Positions 15,049 through 23,143 of a stretch of 64,000 nucleotides of DNA are shown here, in pieces. The notes below the pieces were generated by a model. It ran no database searches. It saw nothing but the letters and a program-made list of their open reading frames with translations, and was not told the DNA's origin. Source of the stretch: Micromonospora sp. C31 (GTDB taxonomy: Bacteria; Actinomycetota; Actinomycetes; Mycobacteriales; Micromonosporaceae); contig NZ_JAGPXN010000017.1 in assembly GCF_018070575.1 (NCBI RefSeq), forward strand, positions 1-64,000. The letters run 5' to 3'. Within the stretch, counting starts at the first letter, position 1, and every line of letters starts with the position of its first letter. Made by a program: the position numbers and the translations under genes.

Positions 15049-15992
15049 CCGGGCCGCGCGCCGATCAGCAGGGTGGCGTCGAGCGCCGCGTCGGGGTCGA
15101 CGAGCCAGCGCAGGATGCGCGGCAGTTCCTCGACCGCGTCGAAGTGGGCCGCCCCGGGCCGCACCTCCATCTCGGCGCCGGGTATCTGCGCGGCCAGCCA
15201 GCGGCCGTGGCTGACCGGGGCGAAGTTGTCGTCGGCGCCGTGCCACAGCCGCACCGGTGTCGCCGAGGTGTCGATCGTCCGCAGGTCGAACGCCCAGGGG
15301 CGGCGGAACGCCAGCACGTCGTCGATCCACCCGTACGGCCCGGAGCGGAGCGCCTCCGCGTAGGTGTCGGTGATGAGCCGGCGCAGCGCCGGGTCGTTGA
15401 CGGCGCGGCGGTCCGCCGGGCTCATCTCCGTCCTCAGGTCCGCCAGGAGCAGCCGCGGGTCCGCGGCGGCCCGTTCGGCGCGCTGGCGGATCTCCTCGAC
15501 CACGGCGGCGGTGTCGGGGCTCCCGACACCGAACCCACGGACGTTGCCGGTGTTCATGCCGCCGACCCAGTCCAACTCGACGGCGTTCCACGGGGCGAGG
15601 CTGACCAGCACCGCCACCCTGGTGACCCGGCCGCGCAGCCGGGCGTCCGCCGCGCAGGCGAGGGCGTGCGGGCCGCCGCCGGAGCGCCCGACGACGGCGA
15701 ACTTCTCCACGCCCAGGTGGTCGGCGATCGCTTCCACGTCGCGGGCGGCGTCGGCGACGTCGCGGTCCTCGCGCCGGTCGGAGTCGCCGTAGCCGGGCCG
15801 GTCGTAGGCGATCAGCCGGACGCCCATCCGGTAGAGGACGATGCCGCGGGGCTTCGGACCACGGCGGCAGCCGGGCGTGCCGTGGAGCAGGAAGACGGGG
15901 AAACCGTCGGGCGCGCCGGTGACCTCGTACGCCACGCGTCTGCTGTCCTCGCGTGCGGCGACGTCGGCCCCTGGCTCGCCGTCTCGGGTCAC
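15042..15992 (-). CDS. alpha/beta hydrolase
   Basis: A 316-residue alpha/beta-hydrolase-fold enzyme. Seen: oxyanion region F-L-L-H-G-T-P-G-C-R-R, D-R-P-G-Y-G-D-S-D, nucleophile elbow GRSGGG, the acid in L-W-H-G-A-D-D, and the catalytic His in G-A-A-H-F. No signal peptide, so probably cytoplasmic; substrate unknown. I place the start at a GTG (15992) just before a T-R-D-G-E sequence; a start at 16127 would add 45 residues of poorer coding quality. The 3' end overlaps fxsT by 7 nt in convergent orientation, so the two transcripts overlap. Confidence 0.78.
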   Translation of the reverse strand: MTRDGEPGADVAAREDSRRVAYEVTGAPDGFPVFLLHGTPGCRRGPKPRGIVLYRMGVRLIAYDRPGYGDSDRREDRDVADAARDVEAIADHLGVEKFAVVGRSGGGPHALACAADARLRGRVTRVAVLVSLAPWNAVELDWVGGMNTGNVRGFGVGSPDTAAVVEEIRQRAERAAADPRLLLADLRTEMSPADRRAVNDPALRRLITDTYAEALRSGPYGWIDDVLAFRRPWAFDLRTIDTSATPVRLWHGADDNFAPVSHGRWLAAQIPGAEMEVRPGAAHFDAVEELPRILRWLVDPDAALDATLLIGARPGQ

Positions 15993-16199
15993 TCCGCCCT
16001 GCCCTTCGGTGCCGCTACCAGCCAATACTCGCAAACCGGCATCGAGTAGAGACGATGTCTGGCGGCTCCACTCAGCAATCGAGCCTAGTGGTCGGGCCCG
16101 CCGCGCCGCTATGCCGAGGAGGAACAAGCAGCCGGATCTGTTGGAAACGACACCTACGGTCCACGCGGGCTGGAACTTCCGGCGGCCCCTTCGACCGGG

Positions 16200-16970
16200 T
16201 CAGCCGGCCAACGCTTCGAGGGCGTCGTCGAGGCGGGGCTTGCCGCCGTCGGCGAAGACGTCGAGGAACTCCTCGCCGGGCGGGGCCCAGAACCGCGTAC
16301 GCGGCTCGTCCCGCCAGTCGCAGGTGATCTCGCAGCCCCACGAGTGGAGGTACGTCCGCTGGTCCGCCTGCCCCCGGTGGAACAGCGGGTCGCCGACGAT
16401 CGGGAAGCCGAGCCAGGCCAGGTGGACGCGGATCTGGTGGCGCCGACCGGTGACCGGCTTGAGCACCAGCAGCGTACGGTCGCCGCTGACCAGCGCCGTG
16501 GCGAAGTCGGTACGCGACTCGTAGGACGGCTTGGCGCGGTCGACGGCCGACTCCGGCAGGGCGAAGCGGCGGCGGTCGGCGTCGTAGCGGATGGCGTCGC
16601 GCTCTCCCGCGATCCGGATCGTGCCCTTGCGGCCCGGTCGCAGCGGCAGGTCGATGGTGCCCCGGTCGGGCAGCCGTGCCCCCTCGACCCAGGCCAGATA
16701 GCGCTTGTCGGCGCCCCGGTCGGCGAACTGCCGGGTCAGCGACGCGTGCGCCGACGGCGTCCTGGCCAGCAGCACCAGCCCCGAGGTGACCTTGTCGATG
16801 CGGTGCACCCAGTGCACCGGCTCGCCGGCGGCGGCGGCCAGGTCGGTGAGGGAGTCGGCGTGCCGCTCGCCCATCACCGAGATGCCCGGCGGCTTGTCGA
16901 GCACGAGCAGGTGCTCGTCCTCGTGAACCGGCCGGCGCCGAAGCTCCGACCAACTGAAGGTGGTCATCAT
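16200..16970 (-). CDS. RluA-family pseudouridine synthase
   Basis: A 256-residue RNA pseudouridine synthase. Catalytic motif II reads VHWVHRIDKVTSGLVLLA, with the essential Asp in H-R-I-D (the family norm is H-R-L-D). The motif III region L-K-P-V-T-G-R-R-H-Q-I-R-V-H and the last motif G-D-P-L-F-H are present. There is no S4 domain, as in short RluA relatives that modify tRNA or rRNA. The start is the double ATG at 16970/16967. Longer upstream extension to 17915 is non-coding. It stands alone, divergent from the DUF2306 gene. The rRNA or tRNA target site cannot be read from sequence. Confidence 0.85.
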   Translation of the reverse strand: MMTTFSWSELRRRPVHEDEHLLVLDKPPGISVMGERHADSLTDLAAAAGEPVHWVHRIDKVTSGLVLLARTPSAHASLTRQFADRGADKRYLAWVEGARLPDRGTIDLPLRPGRKGTIRIAGERDAIRYDADRRRFALPESAVDRAKPSYESRTDFATALVSGDRTLLVLKPVTGRRHQIRVHLAWLGFPIVGDPLFHRGQADQRTYLHSWGCEITCDWRDEPRTRFWAPPGEEFLDVFADGGKPRLDDALEALAG

Positions 16971-17240
16971 CGCCTCGGCTCTCGACTGTCCTGAGCTGCT
17001 CCGGTTCGCCGCCGGCCGCCCGGGGCGGCGGTGACGTGCGGGGCGGGGGGTCGCACCGGCCAGGTGGGCCGGCACGGCGAAGGATATCAACCGGGGACCC
17101 CGCCCCCCGACGCCGAGCATGCTCAGGCGAGCACGTTGGAAGAAACATGGCGGGTTGTCGGACCCTACCGTGAAAACGGCACATGGGGGTCGAGGCAGAC
17201 CGGCGCGGAGAGCACGGTCCGGACCTGGGAGGAGTCCACC

Positions 17241-18011
17241 GTGACCCAGTACGTGAAGGAGGCCGGCGCGCCGGCGCGGCAGGCCGGAGAGTCCCGGCTG
17301 CCGACGGGCGGGGCGGGCGCCGGCGGATCGTCCGGACCGTGGTGGAGACGACCGTGGATCGTGCCGTTGGTGGCGGTCAACGCGGCATTCCTGCTGTTCG
17401 TCCTGCCCCCGTACCTCGGTCTCGATCCGAGCCGGTCGCGGGTGGTGCTGAGCGAGGGGTTCGCCGCGCACTACGCCGTCCTGGTGGTGCACATCCTCTT
17501 CGGCACCATCGCGCTGGTGACCCTGTGCCTGCAGGTCTGGCCGTGGCTGCGCCTGCGGTATCCGACGGTCCACCGGACCAGCGGGCGGCTGTACGTGTTC
17601 GCCGGCGCCGTACCGGCCGCCCTGCTGGCGCTCGTCCTCATGCCGTTCGCCGCGATGCCGAACGGGCTGCTCGGCAGCGCGTTGGCAAGCGTGGGATGGA
17701 TCGTCACGACGGTGCTCGGCTTCCGGGCGGCCCGTCGGCGCCGCTACGCCGAGCACCGCAAGTGGATGATCTACAGCTTCGCCTTCGCCCTGCAGACCAT
17801 CTGGGGGCGGGTGATCTTCCTGGTGAGCGCGGTGACCGGGCTGACCTTCAACCCGGTCGTCGCCGCCGAGGCGGGCGGGTGGCTCGGCACGCTGGTGAAC
17901 CTCGCCATCGCGCACTGGTGGCTGCGCCGTACCGCCCGCCCGCCGCGCCCCCGCGCTCAGTCGACGCGCCCGGCCGACGCGCTCACTCGAACCGCCACCG
18001 GGTGGCGCTGA
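17241..18011 (+). CDS. DUF2306 membrane protein
   Basis: A 256-residue integral membrane protein with about six helices starting at residues 43, 75, 113, 145, 180 and 210, a charged N-terminus and an Arg/Pro-rich C-terminus. The loops H-R-T-S-G-R-L-Y and Y-A-E-H-R-K-W-M-I-Y-S-F-A carry the conserved His residues of the DUF2306 family, which resembles cytochrome-type membrane proteins but has no assigned function. GTG start with a GGGAGGAG site. The 3' end overlaps the opposite-strand flavin-oxidase gene by 29 nt. Confidence 0.75.
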   Translation: MTQYVKEAGAPARQAGESRLPTGGAGAGGSSGPWWRRPWIVPLVAVNAAFLLFVLPPYLGLDPSRSRVVLSEGFAAHYAVLVVHILFGTIALVTLCLQVWPWLRLRYPTVHRTSGRLYVFAGAVPAALLALVLMPFAAMPNGLLGSALASVGWIVTTVLGFRAARRRRYAEHRKWMIYSFAFALQTIWGRVIFLVSAVTGLTFNPVVAAEAGGWLGTLVNLAIAHWWLRRTARPPRPRAQSTRPADALTRTATGWR

Positions 18012-18480
18012 AGCCGGACTCCTTGTCCATGCCGATCACCTTGGCCGGGGTCACCTGGAAGACGACGTACGGCGACGGGCCGATCCCGTCGCCGTCGATC
18101 CCGCCGTCGACCGGAGTCACCTCCCAGCCGTACTTCTCCCCGTAGGCCTCGGCGACGCGCTTCAGCGTCGCCGGGTCGCTGATCCGCGATGCCGTGCCCT
18201 CGATCGAGAGGTCCAGCTCGGGGCTGCCGACGGTGAGGGCGCAGTGCGGGTTGGTGGCCAGGTTGTCGACCTTGTGGGCGGACTCGCTGGAGCAGAAGTA
18301 CATGGCGTCGTCGAGCCACATGGCCAACAGCGGCACGGCGTGCGGCCTACCGTCCGGCCGGACGGTGCACAGGAAGAACTCTCCCGCCTCCGTCAGCCGC
18401 TCGCGCGCCTGCGACCAGGGCATCGGCTTGGAGCCTTCGCTGGCAAAGGACGGTTCCGCGACCGGCTCACGGTCCACCAT
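17983..18480 (-). CDS. pyridoxamine 5'-phosphate oxidase family protein
   Basis: A 165-residue protein of the PNPOx-like split-barrel, flavin or F420-binding fold. Seen: F-F-L-C-T-V-R-P-D-G-R-P-H-A-V-P-L-L-A (strands 1-2), Y-F-C-S-S-E-S-A-H-K-V-D-N-L-A-T-N-P-H-C-A-L-T-V, and a terminal S-A-T-R-W-R-F. Actinobacterial members act on small molecules with FMN or F420; the substrate is unknown. The ATG follows a GGGGGAA site. A distant paralogue with the same T-R-W-R-F ending lies at 54445-55146. Confidence 0.8.
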   Translation of the reverse strand: MVDREPVAEPSFASEGSKPMPWSQARERLTEAGEFFLCTVRPDGRPHAVPLLAMWLDDAMYFCSSESAHKVDNLATNPHCALTVGSPELDLSIEGTASRISDPATLKRVAEAYGEKYGWEVTPVDGGIDGDGIGPSPYVVFQVTPAKVIGMDKESGFSATRWRFE

Positions 18481-18809
18481 GGGTTCCCCCTTCGAACGAC
18501 GACAGCGTGATTGGAGCAGCACGGAGAGTATCCCAGCGCGACCGTGTCCGCGAGCGGGCGGACCCCACGCGGAGTGTCGGAGGACGGCGCCCGCGATCGC
18601 CGCACGCCTCGCCGTCCACCCGCGACGAAACCACCTGACCTGAACCTCGCTCCAGGTTCTAGGTTCGCGGCATGAGCATGGAAGTTAGCTGTACCGCACC
18701 CAGTTCGACCAGCCGGTGCCGGCCTGACCGGGGCCGCGCCGAGCGCAGGGTCGCCGGCCTCCGACCCTCGACTCGCCTTCGGCGCGGGCCGGTCAGCTCG
18801 CCGTGCAGG
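18481..18809 (+). promoter_or_regulatory. intergenic region with orphan MerR-type operator
   Basis: This gene-free stretch holds a perfect inverted repeat GAACCT-N6-AGGTTC (18642-18659), followed by TAGGTT as a possible -10. This is the arrangement of promoters controlled by MerR-family activators, whose operator lies inside a long -35/-10 spacer. An ATG 13 nt further (18672) opens a frame of poor coding quality, and no MerR gene is adjacent. The target gene may have been lost. Confidence 0.4.
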
Positions 18810-19577
18810 TCAACGCGAACCACCAAGGTGGCGGTGGTATGTGCGTACGGTGTCGCCGTCGGAGGTGGGGCGCAGGGTTCCGGCCTGCCAGCCCAACCGC
18901 TCGTAGAAGCCGGTCGCCCCCAGGGGGCCGGTCGAGGTCTGCGCCTCGGCCCGCATGGCGCCGGCGCTTCGGGCCAGCTCGACGAAACGAGCGACCAGCA
19001 TCACCCCGATGCCGCTCTGGCGCCACTCCGGTCGCACCGCCAGCGCGGTCATGACCGCCACCGCCGGGGCCGCGACCAGTTCGGCTCCCTCCGGTGTCAC
19101 CGAGCGCGCCCGGCGACGCAGCATCCGGCGGACCCACGGCCGGCCCCGGGTACGCAGGACGCGGACGGCGACGCGGGGGCGGGCGAGCAGCGCGACGAGC
19201 CCGGCGAGGGCCAGGGATGCCGTCGCCCGCCGGTCCTCCGCCAGTTCGGTGGTGTGTGCGCAGTGGTCACTGGTACCCAGTACGAAGCCGACAACCTGAT
19301 CCTCCGGGGCGGCGGTGTCGACGACGACCACGCCCAGGCCGTGCCGCGAGTTCAGGTACGTGCGGTGCCAGTGGCAGACGAAGCGCGCGCCGAGCGACGG
19401 AAACAGCCCCATCGGCAGCAACTCGACGTGGGCGCGGGACATCGCCGGGAGATCCTCGGCCCTCGCCGGACGCAGAGCGAGCCGACCGGTGACCGGACCG
19501 GCTGTCGCGGGCTCGGGGGTCGGTGGCGCGACGATGCTCCTGCGGAGATCGTCGATCATGCCGCGAGGAACGCGCAT
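18810..19577 (-). CDS. GNAT family N-acetyltransferase
   Basis: A 255-residue protein with a GNAT fold from about residue 30. Seen: L-R-P-A-R-A-E-D-L-P-A-M (strand 1), V-V-V-V-D strands, A-V-M-T-A-L-A-V-R-P-E-W-R-Q-S-G-I-G (acetyl-CoA-binding motif A, Q/R-x-x-G-x-G variant), and G-F-Y-E-R-L-G-W near the end. A 50-residue Arg-rich insert sits before motif A. ATG start with a GGAGGG site. Substrate unknown. It is co-directional with the oxoamine synthase and FAD genes upstream but separated from them by a hairpin and 291 nt. Confidence 0.72.
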   Translation of the reverse strand: MRVPRGMIDDLRRSIVAPPTPEPATAGPVTGRLALRPARAEDLPAMSRAHVELLPMGLFPSLGARFVCHWHRTYLNSRHGLGVVVVDTAAPEDQVVGFVLGTSDHCAHTTELAEDRRATASLALAGLVALLARPRVAVRVLRTRGRPWVRRMLRRRARSVTPEGAELVAAPAVAVMTALAVRPEWRQSGIGVMLVARFVELARSAGAMRAEAQTSTGPLGATGFYERLGWQAGTLRPTSDGDTVRTYHRHLGGSR

Positions 19578-19859
19578 GACGTCAGCCCTCCAAGTGTCAG
19601 GGCCAGGCGCCCCACCCCGAGGACCTGGCCTCGCCGCTCGCGGGCGGCCCGGCAGACAGGACCCAGCGGTTCCCGCCTCGACCGCCCGGTTACCCGTGCC
19701 ACCTCGCGTCATGCACGGCCGCCGCACGTCGACGCGGCGACGCCCGTTCGCCGAGGCCCGGCTCCGCCCCTGGTCCGGCGGCGCCACCGACGCGAGGCGA
19801 TCGGGCTGGACGCCACGGCTGCCGCCGACCTCGTCCGTCGGCCGCGGACCGTCCGCGCG

Positions 19860-19880
19860 GCACCCCGGCTAGCGGGGTGC
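19860..19880 (-). terminator. hairpin across the oxoamine synthase stop
   Basis: A perfect 7-bp inverted repeat (19860-19866 and 19874-19880) with a 7-nt loop that contains the TAG stop codon of the upstream minus-strand gene. It is probably the terminator of the FAD monooxygenase/oxoamine synthase pair. Confidence 0.45.
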
Positions 19881-21422
19881 GCTGCCGAACGCGCTGGAGA
19901 GGTACGCCCGGGAGTCGGCGATGGCGCCCTCGATGATCCGGGCCGCCTCGCGGGCCTCCTCGGGCCGGTGACCGGCCTGCACCTGGAGTCGGAACCGGGA
20001 CGAACCGGTCGGGGTCACCGGGAACTCGACCATGAACGCCAGCACCCCCCGGTCGAAGAGCAGGCGGTTCGCCGTCCGCGCCAGCTTCTCGTTGCCGATC
20101 AGTAGCGGCACGATCGGTGACGGCTCACCCATGCAGGTCAGGCCCCGGCCGGTCAGCTCGTCGCGCAGGGCGTGGATCGCGGTGAAGAGCCGGGCCCGCA
20201 GCGCGTCCCCCTCGTCCGACCGGATGATCCTGGTGGCCTCCCGCACCACCGCGGTCTGCACCGGTGACAGCGCGTTGGAGAAGAAGTGCGAGCCGCCGAA
20301 CATCTTCACGTACTGCTTCAACGCCGGCGAGTTGGAGGCCACGAAGCCACCGTTGGAGCAGAACGTCTTGGAGAAGGCGCCCATCACGATGTCGACGCTG
20401 CCGAGCAGGTTCTGCATCCCCAGCACGCCCGTGCCGCCGGGCCCCATCGAGCCCAGGTCGTGCGCCACGTCGACCAGCAGGGTGGCGTCGTGCTCCCGGC
20501 AGACGCGTTGCAGGGTGACGAGATCCGGCCAGTCCGCGTCCACCGAGAAGAGTCCGTCGGTGACCACCAGGATGCCGTTCCGGGTGTCGGTGGCCCGGAT
20601 CTCGGCCAGGTGCCGGCGTACCGCCTCGACGTTGAGGTGCTCGTAGCGGACCACGTTGCGGGTGGCCGCCCGTGCCCCCTGCTGGAGGCAGGAGTGGGCC
20701 AGCCGGTCGATCAGGATGTGGTCGGACTGCCGGACCAGACCGACGACCGCGCCGAAGCCGGCCGCCCAGCCGGTCGGAAAGAGCGTCACGTGGTCGAGCC
20801 CGACCAGGTCGCCGAGGGCCGCCTCCAGGTCGTCGGAGATGCGGGTGTTGCCGAGCACCATCGGCGAGCCGGCGCTGTGCGGCCCGTAGTCGTGCATCGC
20901 CTTGGCCGCCGCCTCCCGGATCGCCGGGTGGGTGTTGAACGACAGGTAGTCCTGGGAGTTGAAGTTGATGCCCCGGGCCCGCCGGCCCAGGTCGTTGGTG
21001 ATCTGGGCGACGCTGTCCGGCGCCGCCTCCAGCACCCGGGAGTACTGCCACGTCTCCGTACGGCGACGGGCCTGCACCCAGCCGTAGAAGTCCTCGGTGC
21101 GGGTCAGCAGGTTACGGCCGGCAGGCCGGTAGAAGTCGTACGCGTTCTTGTCGAGGGCGTACTCCTCGTCGGGGTCGACGGGGTTGCGCAGGTGCGCCGG
21201 CTCCCACATCTCGGTGAGGTCGGCGACCACCCGGGCCAACTCGTCGTCGGCGCCCTCGAGCGACGCGAGGTCGTCCCAGGGGATGTGGGTGGCCCAGTTG
21301 CGGGTCATCTCGGAGACCTCGCTCGCGGTACGCGCCATGGTCTCGAAGTCCCCGCGGTGCGCCGCGTCGAGGATGATCCCGATGAGTTCGCCGTCTTCAC
21401 GCTGGTCCAGCTCGGTGGTCAT
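19869..21422 (-). CDS. alpha-oxoamine synthase family PLP enzyme
   Basis: A 517-residue PLP enzyme. Residues about 125-517 match the alpha-oxoamine synthase fold (KBL, AONS and serine palmitoyltransferase family), which joins an amino acid to an acyl-CoA or acyl-ACP with loss of CO2. Seen: N-F-N-S-Q-D-Y-L-S-F, H-S-A-G-S-P-M-V-L-G-N, D-V-A-H-D-L-G-S-M-G, and the PLP lysine in G-A-F-S-K-T-F. The 120-residue N-terminal extension is helical and unassigned. I prefer ATG 21422, which has GGGGAGA before it, over ATG 21446, which overlaps the FAD gene stop. Substrates unknown. Confidence 0.75.
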   Translation of the reverse strand: MTTELDQREDGELIGIILDAAHRGDFETMARTASEVSEMTRNWATHIPWDDLASLEGADDELARVVADLTEMWEPAHLRNPVDPDEEYALDKNAYDFYRPAGRNLLTRTEDFYGWVQARRRTETWQYSRVLEAAPDSVAQITNDLGRRARGINFNSQDYLSFNTHPAIREAAAKAMHDYGPHSAGSPMVLGNTRISDDLEAALGDLVGLDHVTLFPTGWAAGFGAVVGLVRQSDHILIDRLAHSCLQQGARAATRNVVRYEHLNVEAVRRHLAEIRATDTRNGILVVTDGLFSVDADWPDLVTLQRVCREHDATLLVDVAHDLGSMGPGGTGVLGMQNLLGSVDIVMGAFSKTFCSNGGFVASNSPALKQYVKMFGGSHFFSNALSPVQTAVVREATRIIRSDEGDALRARLFTAIHALRDELTGRGLTCMGEPSPIVPLLIGNEKLARTANRLLFDRGVLAFMVEFPVTPTGSSRFRLQVQAGHRPEEAREAARIIEGAIADSRAYLSSAFGSAPR

Positions 21423-21445
21423 GGTGTCGTCTCCCCGGTGGCTCA

Positions 21446-22768
21446 TCAGGCGAAGAGGTTCTGCTGGTAGCTGCGGGAGGTCTCCGCGAAGTCCTCGAAG
21501 ACCGCGTGGTCGGCGGAGGACTCCTTCGCGGCGTCGTTGAGCAGGAAGAGGTTGGAGGCCTGGAAGAACTCCGACACGGGCGCCACGTCGGCGTGCGTGG
21601 CGATGAACCGGTCGGTCTCCTGCTGGTTGCCCCGCAGCGCGACGAACAGCTGCAACTCGTCGTGCCGGTACGGACGCATCTCGGCGAGCGTGCAGACGTA
21701 GTCGTGGTAGGCGGCGGCGTTCTGGCTCCGACGGCGGTCCCCGTAGACGGTCATCGCCTCGTCGATCGACGTGTCACCGCGGAGCCACCGGTCCAGTGCG
21801 GCGCTGACCAGTTCGGCGTCGCGGAAGGCGTGGGTCATGCCGATCGCGGTGCACTGGTCCTTGGCCGACTCGGCGTCACCGACGAGCACCCAGCCGGGCC
21901 CGTGCAGTGGCCGGAGGAAGGCCGACTGGTCCAGGGTGCCGTAGATGCGCTCCTCCCTGGTCCCCCTGGTGCGCACCACCTCGCCCAGTTCCGGACTGAC
22001 GAAGTCCAGCGCCTTCTGGTAGTTGCCGGGCACGTCGTGGCGGAACTCGCGCGACCACTCACTCGGCCCCCACACCAGGACCATGTTCTGGTCGAAGTTG
22101 GTGGGCACCACCGCGCAGGCCAGCCGGCCGCGCCGGTGCAGCTGTGCCGGGCCGAGGTCGAAGCCGGACCAGTAGCTCCAGTAGGCGAACGTGCAGCGGG
22201 GCCGCTCGTCGTACTTCGGCAACGCGAGGGTGCGGGCGACGAACGAGTTCCGGCCGTCCGCACCGACCACGATCCGGGCCCGCTCCTCGACCAGCTCGCC
22301 GTCGACCGTACGCCCCCGGATGCCGACGACCTGCCCGTCCTCGACGATCAGCTCGCGCACGGTGAAGCTGGTGCGCACCTCGGCACCGGCCTTGGCCGCC
22401 GCGCCGACCAGGATCTCGTCGAGCACCCGGCGTCGCACGGACGCGCAGCTCTGCACCACGCCCGAGTCGTCGCCGTGCAGGTCCCGGAAGTACTCGCGCA
22501 GCAGCTCGATCGGCACCGAGCCGGTCAGCGAGATGCCGTCGTTGACCACCTCGACCGTGGTGTGCGCCGGGGTGACCGCGAGAACCTGCTCCAACAGTCC
22601 CCACCTGTTGAGGTACGACATCCCGTGCGGCCAGAGGAAGTGCGTCGAGATGACGTCGCTGGGAAACGAGGAGCGGTCGACCACCAGCACCCGGTGTCCA
22701 CGCCGGGCGAGCAGCAGGGCGGTGGACGCGCCCGCACAGCGGGCGCCGACGACGATCGCGTCGTACAT
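21446..22768 (-). CDS. FAD-dependent monooxygenase/oxidoreductase
   Basis: A 440-residue flavoprotein of the p-hydroxybenzoate hydroxylase/halogenase superfamily. Seen: the FAD Rossmann motif A-I-V-V-G-A-R-C-A-G-A-S (residues 4-15), the D-G motif V-V-G-A-D-G-R-N-S, and the G-D motif G-W-V-L-V-G-D-A-E-S. The W-x-W-x-I-P motif of tryptophan halogenases is absent, so hydroxylation or another oxidation is more likely. It ends 1 nt into the alternative start of the oxoamine synthase gene, so the two form an operon and probably one pathway. ATG start after GAAGGA. Confidence 0.75.
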   Translation of the reverse strand: MYDAIVVGARCAGASTALLLARRGHRVLVVDRSSFPSDVISTHFLWPHGMSYLNRWGLLEQVLAVTPAHTTVEVVNDGISLTGSVPIELLREYFRDLHGDDSGVVQSCASVRRRVLDEILVGAAAKAGAEVRTSFTVRELIVEDGQVVGIRGRTVDGELVEERARIVVGADGRNSFVARTLALPKYDERPRCTFAYWSYWSGFDLGPAQLHRRGRLACAVVPTNFDQNMVLVWGPSEWSREFRHDVPGNYQKALDFVSPELGEVVRTRGTREERIYGTLDQSAFLRPLHGPGWVLVGDAESAKDQCTAIGMTHAFRDAELVSAALDRWLRGDTSIDEAMTVYGDRRRSQNAAAYHDYVCTLAEMRPYRHDELQLFVALRGNQQETDRFIATHADVAPVSEFFQASNLFLLNDAAKESSADHAVFEDFAETSRSYQQNLFA

Positions 22769-22941
22769 CTCTATCGGTCCTTCGTTGGCGGTGGCAGCGG
22801 GGCAGCGGCGGCGGACCCACCCGGGAGCGGCCCCGGTTGCACGGATCGCCGCAGGTCACCCGGGCCGTGATCGGCGACGGCCACCGTTGCCGGTGGCTGC
22901 CCCCGTGGCACGCGCCGGTCGAGCCGGCGGGCCCGGCGGAG

Positions 22942-22966
22942 AGCATAGCTCAAGTCCAAAGTGGAC
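22942..22966 (-). promoter_or_regulatory. candidate promoter/operator of FAD-oxoamine synthase operon
   Basis: The gene-free stretch 22769-23143 contains the palindrome GTCCA-AAG-TGGAC (22954-22966), and on the minus strand TATGCT (22947-22942), a possible -10 box, follows 6 nt later. A repressor bound to the palindrome would cover the -35/spacer region. No other feature is apparent in the stretch apart from the terminator at 23106-23134. Confidence 0.3.
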
Positions 22967-23105
22967 GGGCACTGCCCGGAGCAGCCCGCCGACGCCAACG
23001 AACGTTCCTACGAACCAGGCCGCCGGCCTGTCGGTCATCGAGCTTCCGCCCTCGCTCGCAGCCCAGGTGCACGAAGTACGACTCACGTACCTGGGCGGGT
23101 CACGA

Positions 23106-23134
23106 CCCCGGCGGCCGGAGACCGGCCGCCGGGG
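23106..23134 (-). terminator. terminator of ice-binding-like gene
   Basis: A perfect 13-bp inverted repeat (23106-23118 and 23122-23134) with a 3-nt loop, 9 nt downstream of the stop codon of the minus-strand ice-binding-like gene. Confidence 0.65.
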
Positions 23135-23143
23135 CCTGCCCGG

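Noticed and set aside
10666..15591. A 1641-codon open frame on the minus strand
   Set aside because: It is the shadow of fxsT and neighbours: open frames opposite GC-rich genes are common, the product is Arg/His/Val low-complexity, and no domain is seen.
15993..16127. N-terminal extension of the alpha/beta hydrolase
   Set aside because: The 45 added residues have poorer codon usage and do not fit the usual hydrolase start; GTG 15992 is preferred.
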